From NCBI RefSeq assembly GCF_003285015.1, contig NZ_QMFB01000003.1, forward strand, positions 248,001 to 312,000: a stretch of DNA of 64,000 nt, read 5' to 3'. Position 1 is the first letter of the stretch. Each line of letters begins with the position of its first letter. The DNA is from Paenibacillus contaminans. Lineage in GTDB: Bacteria; Bacillota; Bacilli; Paenibacillales; NBRC-103111. Below, one piece after another: positions 7,087 to 17,704 of this stretch. Position numbers and translations under genes: made by a program. The notes beneath the pieces are model-generated. The model was given only the letters and a program-made list of their open reading frames with translations, made no database searches and was not told the origin of the DNA.

Positions 7087-9903
7087 TTACTCGTTCATAA
7101 AACCGATTTCGATCAGCGTACGCCTCACGAGTGCCGCCGCTTCTGCTCGGGATACGTGGCGCTGCGGGTTCAGACTGCCGCCATTTCCTTGGACGATGCC
7201 GGCTTCGATAAGCGCACTTGCAGCTTCTACCGCCCATGGCGATAACGAACCGGCATCGGAGAACCCAGTCAATGATGGCTTGGAAACCGCCCAATCCGCT
7301 CCCGCCTTTTGAGCCGCGCGGTACAACATAACGAACAACTGCTCACGTGTAACCTGCTCGTCAGGGTTGAAACGGTCGTCAGCAATGCCCTCAGCCAACC
7401 CTTCTTTAACGGCGGCACCGATCCATCCGGCTGCCCAGTGGGATGGTCCCACATCGGCAAAGGCTTTCGCGCCGCTGTGTTCCGTCAAGCCAAGCGAACG
7501 AACCGTTATTGCAGCGGCTTGCGCTCTCGTTAACTTACCGTCCGGATTGAAAACCGAATCATCTTCGCCGTTCAAAATCAGCTTAGCCGACAGCTGTCTA
7601 ATATCTTCTTTAGCCCAGTGCTCGGCCGTATCGGTATAGGACACCGGTGAAGTCTCCACAATCGTATAGATACTGTTATGATTCGTACGGATCGTCGCCA
7701 GCATTTCGTCGCCCTTAACCTCGAATGTGGTCGGCACCGGGTACAGCTTGCCTGTCGCAGGATCGTAATAAACGCCCGTCATGCTTTGAGGCTCGTTTCC
7801 TTTCGGAAGCGAAATGGTGCGCTCTACAAATGCATGATCAAAGCTCGCAATCGTAATGGTCTTCCCGTTCGCTTCGGCAACAAGCGTAAAATCGAATCCC
7901 GCGGCAACCGGTTTGACTCCCAGTTCTCGGCCTGCAGCTTGAATTCCGCTTTGGGTATTTTGATCCGTCTTGGCGACCGAGACGCTTAGCTTTACGTCTT
8001 CTACGGATGCGTTAAGCTGTCCGGCTAAAGCTTGATAATCAAGCGACGCTGCAGGAATTTGCAAACCGAAGCCGTTCCCGTTAAACGAAATGCTTGCATT
8101 CGGCAGCGAGTCCCGGACACTTGCCAATGACGAAACAGGAAGCTCGATTGTTACCGAATTTTCTTGCACGGCACTTAGGTCAAAGGTTATCGCTTGCGAT
8201 TGCTCCTTCTTCTCCAGGAGCTTGGCTACCGCATCGTCAAATACGTTTTTGTCCAGCGTGAACGCTGCTGTTCCTTTACCTCCGTCGCTCTCACCCGTAA
8301 CAGGAGTTAACGCACCGGTCGGGAATGAAACTCCATTCGCGCCGATTTCCGCTTTTGGCGGCAGCTCTTCTTTCTTTCCGCCTTCATTCGGTACCTGTGT
8401 TACAGGACCCGGATTCGAAGGAGGCGGCGAGCTATTGCCGGGAGGTGTCGATGGCCCTGTTGTCTGGCCTGGGTTTGGGTTTGGGCTTGGGCTTGGGCTT
8501 GGGCTTGGGCTCGGGCTCGGGCTTGGGCTTGGGCTTGGGCTCGGGCTCGGGCTCGGGCTCGGGCTTGGGCTCGGGCTTGGACTCGGTGTCGACGGCAAAA
8601 CGAATTGCTTGACCTCGGAAACTTCCGATTCGTTTCCATCTTGATCGACAGCACTCACACCGATGCTGTAGGTATTACCGCTGACCAATTCCTCAATGAT
8701 GGCGTTAGCCTCTGTAAGCAAGCTTTCACGTTTAATTCCGTCTACGTACAGATAGTAACCTTTTAGATCTGGCTCCGTATTGTCGTCCCAGCTCATTTGA
8801 ACAGCACCGTTTGTAACAGTTCCATTCAGACCGACAGGTTTCGCCGGAGGAGTAGTATCTGCAATAAACTCCAAAACCGGCATTGTCATGATAAAATAAT
8901 GATCAACGACTGCACCCGGCTCTGTAATTTTCGCTACAGTAATAGAGCGTTCGCCATAAATGGCAGTTATTTTATAGGTCCCGACAGGAACATCGAAATA
9001 ATAGCGTAAAAAACCATCATATTCCTCGTCGTAAACATGATAGCTACCTATATTCGTATTGCCTTCAGGGTCTCCAATCTTACCGCTGAAAAGCACTTCG
9101 CCGTCTTTAACATCGGAAATTTCAACAACCGTACCTGCTTTCAGGGTGTTGTTCAATTTGACGATCCCGCTTACACGGTAACCTTTTATTTGTGATCCGT
9201 CGATAAAAGTCCCTGCGAAAGGCATTATTTTATCCGGTCCTCTATCCCCATCGGGATTCACAATTCCCTTGATCGAGACTTGATAAACTGGTCCAACCGT
9301 AATCCGGGTGGTTGTTAGAAATACGCTCAATCCGTCTTCGCTCGGCTTTGCGTCAACTACCGCTACCGCATTATCGATCATGTAATGAGAGATATCCTTG
9401 GCGGTTACTGGATCTACCGGGTTATTGAAGAAAATTTTAATCATTTGAGAGGTGATAGAAATCGCCGCAATAGCTTCGGGAAGACTGTTCGGATAGTTGT
9501 TATTGATTTTCGCAAGCATAGATTCTTTTCCCATCTCATTAAAAGCGCTTACCGCAAAAACATAACCTTTCTTATCGATCAAATCTTCGATTAGATAAGT
9601 CGATTCGGTTGTTGTACCTATTTTAATATAGTTTACATAGATATTATATCCGCTTATATTCGGATCAGCGCTATAAGTCCAGCTTAGAACGGTTCCTGAA
9701 GGTATGACTGAATATTCCAATCCTTGAGGCGGAGAAGGAGCTCCGGATTCTGCTCCGACAATGCCGCCGGTCGGCGGCGGTGGATTATTTGGCTGCGCAG
9801 CCTGCACTGCCGATAAGCGAAAACCGCCTATGACGGTAATCGCAAGAAGGATGATTGCTATCCTTCTAAAGAACGAATTCTTTTGTCTTTGTCCTGTAGT
9901 CAA
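7087..9903 (-). CDS. SLH-domain surface protein with fibronectin-like domains
   Basis: About 938 residues from a TTG start at 9903 (GAGGAGG eleven bases upstream); the frame stays open to 9951. A signal peptide is clear: NSFFRRIAIILLAITVIGG then a likely cut after SAVQA. Two fibronectin type III-like modules follow (PPQGLEYSV... and PVGLNGTV...), separated by a Big-like segment (ITSQMIKIFFNNPVDPVTAK). A Ser-Pro repeat linker of about 18 dipeptides comes next, then a beta-rich region, then three SLH repeats at the C-terminus (DTAEHWAKEDI, FADVGPSHWAAGWI, FSDAGSLSPWAVEA). SLH domains bind pyruvylated cell-wall polymer, so the protein should sit on the cell surface. It has its own terminator and probably its own promoter. 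Substrate or partner is unknown. Confidence 0.92.
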   Translation of the reverse strand: MTTGQRQKNSFFRRIAIILLAITVIGGFRLSAVQAAQPNNPPPPTGGIVGAESGAPSPPQGLEYSVIPSGTVLSWTYSADPNISGYNIYVNYIKIGTTTESTYLIEDLIDKKGYVFAVSAFNEMGKESMLAKINNNYPNSLPEAIAAISITSQMIKIFFNNPVDPVTAKDISHYMIDNAVAVVDAKPSEDGLSVFLTTTRITVGPVYQVSIKGIVNPDGDRGPDKIMPFAGTFIDGSQIKGYRVSGIVKLNNTLKAGTVVEISDVKDGEVLFSGKIGDPEGNTNIGSYHVYDEEYDGFLRYYFDVPVGTYKITAIYGERSITVAKITEPGAVVDHYFIMTMPVLEFIADTTPPAKPVGLNGTVTNGAVQMSWDDNTEPDLKGYYLYVDGIKRESLLTEANAIIEELVSGNTYSIGVSAVDQDGNESEVSEVKQFVLPSTPSPSPSPSPSPSPSPSPSPSPSPSPSPSPSPSPSPNPNPGQTTGPSTPPGNSSPPPSNPGPVTQVPNEGGKKEELPPKAEIGANGVSFPTGALTPVTGESDGGKGTAAFTLDKNVFDDAVAKLLEKKEQSQAITFDLSAVQENSVTIELPVSSLASVRDSLPNASISFNGNGFGLQIPAASLDYQALAGQLNASVEDVKLSVSVAKTDQNTQSGIQAAGRELGVKPVAAGFDFTLVAEANGKTITIASFDHAFVERTISLPKGNEPQSMTGVYYDPATGKLYPVPTTFEVKGDEMLATIRTNHNSIYTIVETSPVSYTDTAEHWAKEDIRQLSAKLILNGEDDSVFNPDGKLTRAQAAAITVRSLGLTEHSGAKAFADVGPSHWAAGWIGAAVKEGLAEGIADDRFNPDEQVTREQLFVMLYRAAQKAGADWAVSKPSLTGFSDAGSLSPWAVEAASALIEAGIVQGNGGSLNPQRHVSRAEAAALVRRTLIEIGFMNE
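8470..8586 (-). repeat. Hexamer tandem repeat encoding the Ser-Pro linker
   Basis: About 19 tandem hexamers alternating GGGCTT and GGGCTC on the plus strand, encoding (Ser-Pro)n on the minus strand. Because the unit is six bases, slippage changes linker length without breaking the frame. Confidence 0.9.
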
Positions 9904-9908
9904 AATTA

Positions 9909-9941
9909 GGGAGGCCTCCTCATTAATGAGATATACCTCCC
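9909..9941 (-). promoter_or_regulatory. Nested hairpin over the ribosome site of the SLH protein gene
   Basis: On the minus strand GGGAGG and CCTCCC form an outer stem that encloses the perfect hairpin CTCATTAATGAG and the GAGGAGG ribosome site. The fold could limit access to the TTG start six bases downstream. Seen in sequence; a regulatory role is inferred. Confidence 0.4.
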
Positions 9942-10026
9942 AAATATACAAGCCACTTAGCGCAAATGCTGTAGAATTTTGTCGATAACTTTTAGTATTT
10001 GTATATTCTTTTTGCTAACTCCGTTC

Positions 10027-11097
10027 CTACACCGTCTTCCGCTGAATGTAATACAGCATGACATGCTGCACGATAACTTTGCCGACTGCAAACACAGGAA
10101 CTGCCAAGATGAGTCCCAAAACTCCCGCAAGCTCGCCTCCGACCAACAATGCGAAAATGATCGTTAACGGATGCATATGCAGCGTTCTTCCGACGACCTG
10201 AGGGGAAATGACGTTGCCCTCGAGTATTTGCACGATCGTATTGACGATAACGACGTACAGCACCATTTTCCACGAGATGGTTGCCGCCATGATAAGCGCA
10301 GGAGCCGCTCCCAAGTAAGGACCTAAATAAGGGACGATGTTGAAAATCGCTACAACGCTGGCCAGCAACAACGGATAAGGCATATCGATCAGCCAGTAAC
10401 CGATGTATGCCAGAAGGCCGACGATGATGCAGACGAGAAATTGACCGCGTATGTAACTGCCCAGCGCCGAATCGATATCGATGAGAAGCTTGACCGTTTT
10501 TTTGCGATGGGACTTCGGGACGATAGCCAAAACCGCCCGCTCGATAAGCTGAAAATCCTTCAAAATGTAAAAGGCCAGAAACGGAATAATGAACGCGATA
10601 AACACGGCATTAATCGTACTGCCGATCCCGTCGATATAATTCGAGATGGCTTGCGAAATTCCGTTCTCGACCTTTTCAAGCGAATCGAAAATGCCCATCC
10701 GCACGCTCTCCGGCAAATACCGGTTATCGTTCAGGCTGTCCATCAAGCCTTGCGCCCGCATCGTCAGCTGCGGCATATGGACGTTCAGCTCTGTCAGCTG
10801 CGACATGAACATCGGGATCAGATTGATCATCACGACAGTCAGCGACGTTATAAAGACGGCATATATAAGCAGCACCGCAATGGTACGCGGCACCTTCCTA
10901 ACATTAAGCAGCGAAACGATCGGATTGAGCACGTAGGAAATGATCATCGCGATGATGAATGGTCCCAGGACCGCCTTTAAGAACCCGTACGTCCAGGACA
11001 AAATCGGACTGATCCGCACAAGCATGTACAAGATGATGAGGCCTAACAACACATATACGAAAACGGAAAACAACCGGCTTTTGAAAAATGGCTCCAT
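10027..11097 (-). CDS. AI-2E family transporter (YrrI-like permease)
   Basis: 356 residues with about eight hydrophobic segments: two N-terminal helices (LFSVFVYVLLGLIILYML, ...GPFIIAMIISYVLNPIV), a central amphipathic region (LMDSLNDNRYLPESVRMGIF), then helices including AVFIAFIIPFLAFYILKDF and the conserved SVVAIFNIVPYLGPYLGAAP. The last motif and EGNVISPQVVGRTLHMHPL are diagnostic of the AI-2E/YtvI family (PF01594). Members export diverse small molecules or act as Na+/H+ antiporters; the AI-2 name is historical. In B. subtilis the homologue yrrI is also beside alaS. It lies about 75 bases downstream of nothing on its strand other than its own leader, so it is likely monocistronic. Confidence 0.93.
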   Translation of the reverse strand: MEPFFKSRLFSVFVYVLLGLIILYMLVRISPILSWTYGFLKAVLGPFIIAMIISYVLNPIVSLLNVRKVPRTIAVLLIYAVFITSLTVVMINLIPMFMSQLTELNVHMPQLTMRAQGLMDSLNDNRYLPESVRMGIFDSLEKVENGISQAISNYIDGIGSTINAVFIAFIIPFLAFYILKDFQLIERAVLAIVPKSHRKKTVKLLIDIDSALGSYIRGQFLVCIIVGLLAYIGYWLIDMPYPLLLASVVAIFNIVPYLGPYLGAAPALIMAATISWKMVLYVVIVNTIVQILEGNVISPQVVGRTLHMHPLTIIFALLVGGELAGVLGLILAVPVFAVGKVIVQHVMLYYIQRKTV

Positions 11098-11225
11098 ACG
11101 TTCACCCAGCCCTCACAAGCAAATATATATGCTTAAGTATATGTACGAGCCAGCCGATTTAATCCAAAGACTGCTTTAAGCTGCAAAAGCAGGATGTGAA
11201 CCGGGCGGGTTAACCGCCGGCACAA

Positions 11226-11290
11226 ATAAAAATTCCGACTTCAAGCAAACTGACGCGGGTCCGCGCAAGGTTTGATTAAAGCCGGAATTA
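11226..11290 (-). terminator. Two-tier terminator after the zinc-ribbon gene
   Basis: Minus strand arms of about 20 bases (AATTCCGGCTTTAATCAAAC with GTTTGCTTGAAGTCGGAATT, a few wobble pairs) enclose a second GC-rich hairpin and are followed by TTTTATTT. Confidence 0.85.
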
Positions 11291-11311
11291 TGTTCATCCG
11301 TTCCATTCGAT

Positions 11312-11509
11312 TCAGTTGGCGTGAACTTGAGGAATTTCCTCTTCGAAGAACAAATCGTCCAACGAGCTGAGCGTACCGTCTTCCTCTACTTGGTAGACGG
11401 ACATTTTATCGCCGTTGACAGTCAACTCAATAAAGCAGCCCCAGCAATAAAACTGGTGGGAGCCAATCTTCCCAATGTCTTTGGAATTGCAGTTCGGACA
11501 CCGCATCAT
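11312..11509 (-). CDS. Small zinc-ribbon protein
   Basis: 65 residues starting MMRCPNCNSKDIGKIGSHQF. Two CxxC knuckles (CPNC and CWGC, about 20 residues apart) form a zinc ribbon, followed by an acidic tail (QVEEDGTLSSLDDLFFEEE). No membrane or secretion signal. It begins five bases after the stop of the PRC-barrel gene, so both are likely co-transcribed and end at the two-tier terminator. The family resembles short YrrS/DUF-type zinc ribbons in Paenibacillus-like genomes, but I cannot name it. DNA, RNA or protein binding are all possible. Confidence 0.8.
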   Translation of the reverse strand: MMRCPNCNSKDIGKIGSHQFYCWGCFIELTVNGDKMSVYQVEEDGTLSSLDDLFFEEEIPQVHAN

Positions 11510-11513
11510 CGCA

Positions 11514-12032
11514 TCACCCTATTTCGTTTGTAATTTCATTCAAATCCTGCCCGGCATGCACCGGTACGAGAAGGACATCTTCTCCGAGCGTCGTTTTGTC
11601 AGGAGCAGGAAGCCATTTGCGGCCCTCGGTCACATCCGACAGAAAGCCATCCGACAATTCATATCCTATTATTGTTTTATCCATATTTTCGGAAAAATAA
11701 ACATCTTCCACTAAACCGAGCTGCTGTCCGTTAACGGTCATAATCGGAACGCCCTTCAGCTTTCTCTTGCCGTTTACCAAACAAATGCTGTCAGGCGTTT
11801 CCTCCCAATTGCGGAGAACCCAATCCCCATGAACCGTTATCGCGTCTTCGCCGAACGACACCACGTCGTCCCAATCGATATATCGCGCGGCCGTAAACCA
11901 GTTTTTCGTCTCCAATACGACGCCTTGGGCCTGCATCTCGGCATCTAGCCAAAAATCTTTCGCCGTGCCGAGCCTTTTGCCATTGGACACGCCGATCACA
12001 GGCAGCCCCAGAATATCGTAAGCTTTACGCAA
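11514..12032 (-). CDS. PRC-barrel domain protein (YrrD-like)
   Basis: About 172 residues with two PRC-barrel modules: RKAYDILGLPVIGVSNGKRL through VLETKNWF, then KGVPIMTVNGQQLGLVEDVY through IGYELSDGF. PRC barrels are small beta domains found in RNA-processing and photosynthetic proteins; the YrrD family is uncharacterised. A TTG at 12032 with GGGGTGA seven bases upstream gives MRKAYDILGLPV, which matches the family N-terminus. The frame remains open to 12092 but the upstream TTG there has no ribosome site. It sits between the cysteine desulfurase gene and a zinc-ribbon gene on the same strand. Confidence 0.85.
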   Translation of the reverse strand: MRKAYDILGLPVIGVSNGKRLGTAKDFWLDAEMQAQGVVLETKNWFTAARYIDWDDVVSFGEDAITVHGDWVLRNWEETPDSICLVNGKRKLKGVPIMTVNGQQLGLVEDVYFSENMDKTIIGYELSDGFLSDVTEGRKWLPAPDKTTLGEDVLLVPVHAGQDLNEITNEIG

Positions 12033-12135
12033 ATGCCCTTCACCCCACCCGTTGAGCGATGCCTCATTCGGCTCGTCCACATTTTTTGCCAAAGGTGGTT
12101 GGATTATTCAGAGGGGGATTTTGGAATAACGGAAA

Positions 12136-13311
12136 CTACTTTCTATTACGGATACGCGAAACGATGGTAGCGGCTCTCTCCGCCGCCAGAACGATTTCGT
12201 CCTCCGGCTGACCGGCGCCAAAGCTGAAGCGAACCGCCGATCTCAGCACTTCCTCCGGCAGCTGCATCGCCTGCAAAACGTGCGAAACCTCTAATGAACC
12301 GGATGTACAGGCCGAACCGCTTGCTGCGGCGATGCCTTCCAGATCAAGGTTCATCAGCAGCGTTTCCGTATCGACGCCAGGAAAGCTGACGTTGACGATA
12401 TGCGGCAGCCTGTGCGAAGCATCAGGATGACCGTTCTCGACAAAACCGCCGTCACCTAAAAACTTTTGGAAGGTTTCTACCATCTTTTGACGAAGTTTGG
12501 CACAATTTTGTTGCAGTTGTCCGATATTTTGTACCGCAAGCTCGGCTGCGGCGGCAAATCCGACGATACCTGCTACATTCTCGGTACCGGCACGGCGTTT
12601 GCGCTCTTGGGAGCCGCCGAACAGCTGCGGCGACAAATGGACGTGCGGTGCGCAGTAGAGCGCTCCCGTTCCTTTGGGGCCTTGAATTTTGTGGGCGGAG
12701 AAGCTCATGAAATCGACGGGGAGCTGCGATGCTTGAAGGTCGATATGTCCGAGAGCCTGCACGGCGTCGACGTGAAACAGGATACCTCTGGACCGGGCCA
12801 GCTCTCCGATTGCTCGGATTGGCTGCAGCGTACCGACCTCGTTATTGCCGAACATGATACTGATTAAGACGGTATCTGGTCTTATCGCTCGCTCCAAATC
12901 CTCGATTCGAATAAGACCGGTCGTATCTACTGGAAGATACGTCACTTCATGACCTGCGCGTTGAAGCTGCTCGCAAGTATGAAGGACGGCATGATGCTCG
13001 ATTTGCGACGTAATGATGTGGCCCTTCTGCCCTTTGCCCTTGCTTGCGGCGGCAGCAATCGAGCCGAATATCGCCAAATTATCGCTTTCCGTACCGCCGC
13101 TTGTAAAAATAAGCTGTCTGCTGTCGCAATGCAGCGCAGCGGCGAGCCGATCGCGTGCATCGCTTACCGCCAAACGCGCAGCCATTCCGAACCGATGCGT
13201 GCTTGACGGATTTCCGAAACCGGAAACCCCGCTTAAATGCGGCAGCATACGTTCAAACACGGCAGGATGAAGCGGAGTCGTCGCGGCGTGATCCAAATAA
13301 ATGTCATTCAT
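12136..13311 (-). CDS. Cysteine desulfurase (NifS/IscS family, YrvO-like)
   Basis: 391 residues from the ATG at 13311 (MNDIYLDHAATTPLHP, ribosome site GGTGAAAG). This PLP enzyme takes sulfur from cysteine. The PLP lysine is Lys208 in SFSAHKIQGPKGTG, and the sulfur-carrying cysteine is Cys335 in SGSACTSGSLEVSH. QIEHHAVLHTCE near 103 is the conserved His region. It starts 13 bases after the stop of cymR, so the two form an operon. In B. subtilis the YrvO enzyme feeds sulfur to MnmA for tRNA 2-thiouridine, and mnmA is nearby here too, but on the opposite strand. Confidence 0.95.
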   Translation of the reverse strand: MNDIYLDHAATTPLHPAVFERMLPHLSGVSGFGNPSSTHRFGMAARLAVSDARDRLAAALHCDSRQLIFTSGGTESDNLAIFGSIAAAASKGKGQKGHIITSQIEHHAVLHTCEQLQRAGHEVTYLPVDTTGLIRIEDLERAIRPDTVLISIMFGNNEVGTLQPIRAIGELARSRGILFHVDAVQALGHIDLQASQLPVDFMSFSAHKIQGPKGTGALYCAPHVHLSPQLFGGSQERKRRAGTENVAGIVGFAAAAELAVQNIGQLQQNCAKLRQKMVETFQKFLGDGGFVENGHPDASHRLPHIVNVSFPGVDTETLLMNLDLEGIAAASGSACTSGSLEVSHVLQAMQLPEEVLRSAVRFSFGAGQPEDEIVLAAERAATIVSRIRNRK

Positions 13312-13324
13312 CGCTTTCACCAAT

Positions 13325-13744
13325 CTAAATGTAGAACATGTAGTTGTCGTTTTTGCCTTCGTCATGGAAAGAAATCAAGTTTGCCAATGACGTCGTGTCC
13401 AATACTTGCGCAATGCTGTCACGAATGCGAACCCACAGGTCTCTCTTCGCAGGATCGTCTTCTTCCGTAAAATCTACGGGACTGATCGGCCCTTCCAGCA
13501 CGCGAATAACATCGCCTGAAGTAATCTCTTCCGGAGAGCGAGACAAAATGTAGCCACCGTAAGCGCCGCGAATGCTTTTAACCAGGCCTGCATTGCGAAG
13601 CGGCGCAACAAGCTGCTCCAGATAGTGTTCGGAAAGCTGGTGTTTCTCTGCAATACTCTTCAAAGATGTCGGACCTTCGCCGAATCTCGTTGAAAGCTCC
13701 ATCATTATCGTTAGTCCATATCGGCCCTTGGTGGAAATCTTCAA
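13325..13744 (-). CDS. cymR: Rrf2 family cysteine-metabolism repressor CymR
   Basis: 139 residues, starting from a TTG (MKISTKGRYGLTIMMELS) with GAGGTG as ribosome site. The winged helix is SIAEKHQLSEHYLEQLVAPL plus the wing KSIRGAYGGYILSR. No cluster-binding cysteines are present, unlike IscR, which is typical of CymR. In B. subtilis CymR represses cysteine-uptake and synthesis genes together with CysK. It leads the operon with the cysteine desulfurase. A weak TAAAAT lies about 30 bases upstream of the start, without an obvious -35. Confidence 0.93.
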   Translation of the reverse strand: MKISTKGRYGLTIMMELSTRFGEGPTSLKSIAEKHQLSEHYLEQLVAPLRNAGLVKSIRGAYGGYILSRSPEEITSGDVIRVLEGPISPVDFTEEDDPAKRDLWVRIRDSIAQVLDTTSLANLISFHDEGKNDNYMFYI

Positions 13745-15345
<1,601 letters not shown>

Positions 15346-15363
15346 TTCGCGCCTTCGTCCCAC

Positions 15364-15393
15364 CTCCCCGGAGCTTGAAGCCGGGGAGTTTTT
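15364..15393 (+). terminator. Terminator of mnmA
   Basis: CTCCCCGG and CCGGGGAG form a perfect eight-pair stem with a nine-base loop, followed by TTTTT. Confidence 0.92.
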
Positions 15394-15511
15394 GAATGCT
15401 TGGGAGGGCGTCCGACCAAGTAAAAGTTTTTGCAACGGCCGCAACACTCGCAGACATCTTATGCTACAATAGCTTGTAACCATTTTTCCCAGCAGAAAGG
15501 AAGACTTCATC

Positions 15512-16768
15512 GTGACGACTGCCACTAAGGTTTATATAGAGGATATTATTAAAGCGAATCATGCCTTAAGCAAAATCATCGAGCAAACCCCTCTTCAACG
15601 TAACGAGCTGCTGTCCAACCAGTATGAGTGCAACGTTTACTTGAAGCGCGAAGACCAGCAAATCGTCCGTTCGTTCAAGCTTCGCGGCGCTTATAACTTC
15701 ATCCAAAGCCTGACACCGGAGGAACGCAGCCGCGGCGTCGTCTGCGCGAGTGCGGGCAATCACGCCCAAGGCTTCGCGTATTCATGCAAGCATCTTGGGA
15801 TACACGGCAAAATTTTTATGCCGACTACGACGCCCAAGCAAAAAATATCGCAGGTTAAATTTTTCGGAGGACCTTATGTCGAGGTAATCCTTACAGGCGA
15901 TACTTACGACGATTCGTCAGCTAAAGCGAAAGCATACTGCGAAAGAGAAAATATGGTGTTCATCCATCCTTTCGACGATTATCGAACCATCGCGGGTCAA
16001 GGCACGGTCGGACTTGAAGTGCTAAACCAGATGCAAGAGACGCCCGATTTCGTTTTTGCTTCGATCGGCGGAGGCGGACTTGTCGCAGGGATCGGTTCTT
16101 ATGTCAAAAGCGTTTCCCCCGGCACGAAGATCATCGGCGTCGAGCCTGCGGGAGCGGCCAGCATGAAAGCTTCGCTTGACGAAGGCTGTGTCGTTACGCT
16201 AGATACGATCGATAAATTCGTCGACGGCGCCGCCGTGAAGCAAGTAGGCCAGCTGACGTTCAGCATTTGCCGGCAGTTGTTGGACGATATCGTACTGGTT
16301 CCGGAAGGCAAGGAATGTACGACTATTTTGGAGCTGTACAACAATAACGCGATCGTTATCGAACCGGCCGGCGCGCTGCCTGTAGCCGCGCTTGATGCTT
16401 ACCGGGAGCAAATCAAAGGCAAAAATGTCGTCTGCATCATTAGCGGCGGCAATAACGATATCGAAAGAATGCAGGAAATCAAAGAACGTTCCCTGATTTA
16501 CGAAGGGCTTAAGCATTATTTTATCGTCAACTTCCCGCAGCGCTCGGGAGCCCTTCGCGAATTTCTCGAGGAAGTGCTTGGACCCGGCGACGACATCACC
16601 AGATTTGAATATATGAAGAAAAACAACCGCGACAACGCCCCGGCACTAGTCGGCATCGAGCTGAGCAACAAGGACGATTATCACGGCCTTATCGAGCGTC
16701 TGTCCAAGCGGGATTACGGCTTTGTCGAAATCAACAACGATGCGAGGCTGTTCAATTTGCTGATTTGA
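15512..16768 (+). CDS. ilvA: Threonine ammonia-lyase (threonine dehydratase) IlvA
   Basis: 418 residues from a GTG at 15512 (AGAAAGGAAG ribosome site). It converts threonine to 2-oxobutanoate, the first step of isoleucine synthesis. The PLP lysine is in RSFKLRGAYN near residue 56; the phosphate loop is SIGGGGLVAGIGS; SGGNNDIERM closes the catalytic domain. A C-terminal ACT-like regulatory domain (LKHYFIVNFPQRSGALREFL) predicts isoleucine feedback. Length fits the single-ACT Bacillus type. It stands alone with its own terminator, unlinked to other ilv genes, though thrB and hom for threonine supply lie later in the window. Confidence 0.95.
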   Translation: MTTATKVYIEDIIKANHALSKIIEQTPLQRNELLSNQYECNVYLKREDQQIVRSFKLRGAYNFIQSLTPEERSRGVVCASAGNHAQGFAYSCKHLGIHGKIFMPTTTPKQKISQVKFFGGPYVEVILTGDTYDDSSAKAKAYCERENMVFIHPFDDYRTIAGQGTVGLEVLNQMQETPDFVFASIGGGGLVAGIGSYVKSVSPGTKIIGVEPAGAASMKASLDEGCVVTLDTIDKFVDGAAVKQVGQLTFSICRQLLDDIVLVPEGKECTTILELYNNNAIVIEPAGALPVAALDAYREQIKGKNVVCIISGGNNDIERMQEIKERSLIYEGLKHYFIVNFPQRSGALREFLEEVLGPGDDITRFEYMKKNNRDNAPALVGIELSNKDDYHGLIERLSKRDYGFVEINNDARLFNLLI

Positions 16769-16799
16769 TTCGGGAGATCCAAAGAATAACAAGCTATAA

Positions 16800-16842
16800 G
16801 GCGCATGTAAGCGGGATTCGCTGCTTAACATGCGTCTTTTTT
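16800..16842 (+). terminator. Terminator of ilvA
   Basis: GCGCATGT and ACATGCGT arms with an inner AAGCG/CGCTGCTT pairing, followed by CTTTTTTG. Confidence 0.88.
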
Positions 16843-17030
16843 GCATATTCATAACTTATTGTCATCAGTAATAGCCCCATGTTCAAACCTCAGTTTCCAA
16901 GACATTAGGACACCAGCAGCCATGGAAACAATTTCTCCTCTTGTTTTCAAGCCGTCTCCGGATTGGTTCGCCGCAAGTTTGGGGACGCTAAAGTAATCAG
17001 ACATCGTTAGCGCATTGGGAGGAATGTCCG

Positions 17031-17582
17031 ATGGACAAACGGGTAACCGCTGCATTAAGCGGCATCCTTATCGCCGTAGTGCTTGCAAGCGGCTGCGGAA
17101 CAAAGAAATCAGGCGGAGAAGAGCAGCCTCAAGGCGGGAAGCTTAAAGCATTGGGCATGCAAAACGGTCAAATTCAGCCCCAAGGGAACATGAAGGCCCT
17201 AGCCTACACGGATGAGCACTACAATAAAATACGCGAGGCCTCCAAGGCCGTAGAAATGAAAACCGTATACGTCCCGCAGAACGGAGCAAACGGCGATAAG
17301 CTTGATTGGGTCGAGGTCGACAGCAACGTTATGATTCTCCACTACAAAAAGATGGACATTATCGAATACCAGAAGGAAGTGAAGCCGACCGGACGCGTTT
17401 CGAACGAGCAGGACGTCAAACTGCTGAACGGCGACGGCAAATGGTATACGATCGGCAAAAGACAATCGCTGCGTATGAAGCTGCCCGAAGCCTATGTCAT
17501 CGTTTCTTCTCAAAAAGGAGTGCCTCGTGAAGAGCTTGAACGCGTTGCAGAGTCGCTTTTCCCGGTCGTGCCCGAGTCTTAG
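17031..17582 (+). CDS. Predicted lipoprotein of unknown function
   Basis: 183 residues. The lipobox LASGC puts the lipidated cysteine at residue 22, after a short hydrophobic signal (LSGILIAVVLASGC), so the protein should be anchored on the outer face of the membrane. The mature part starts with a polar Gly/Gln/Lys linker and continues into a mixed alpha/beta region (VEMKTVYVPQNG, VMILHYKKMDIIEYQKEV, WYTIGKRQSLRMKLPEAY) with no motif I recognise. The ATG has GGGAGGAATG upstream. It is the only gene between the ilvA terminator and a shared bidirectional terminator, so it is monocistronic. Confidence 0.82.
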   Translation: MDKRVTAALSGILIAVVLASGCGTKKSGGEEQPQGGKLKALGMQNGQIQPQGNMKALAYTDEHYNKIREASKAVEMKTVYVPQNGANGDKLDWVEVDSNVMILHYKKMDIIEYQKEVKPTGRVSNEQDVKLLNGDGKWYTIGKRQSLRMKLPEAYVIVSSQKGVPREELERVAESLFPVVPES

Positions 17583-17614
17583 CGCCAGACGCCTTAACGG
17601 AAGTCCTCTTATTG

Positions 17615-17654
17615 AAAAAACGTCACGGCCCTGAATGGGACTGTGACGTTTTTT
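17615..17654. terminator. Bidirectional terminator between lipoprotein gene and rarA
   Basis: AAAAAACGTCAC and GTGACGTTTTTT form a stem with A and T runs on both sides, so it can end the lipoprotein transcript and, on the other strand, rarA. Confidence 0.92.
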
Positions 17655-17704
17655 CGTTCCATATGAACAACGGTCATTCCAAAAAGTGCACGGCGCAAAA
17701 AGCG

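Noticed and set aside
8090..8644. Gly-Leu repeat frames on the plus strand near 8460-8590
   Set aside because: Reverse reading of the Ser-Pro linker hexamers of the SLH protein.
16849..17004. 51-codon minus-strand frame starting MSDYFSVPKLAANQSGDGLK
   Set aside because: Protein-like wording but no ribosome site, no family, and it overlaps the promoter region of the lipoprotein gene.
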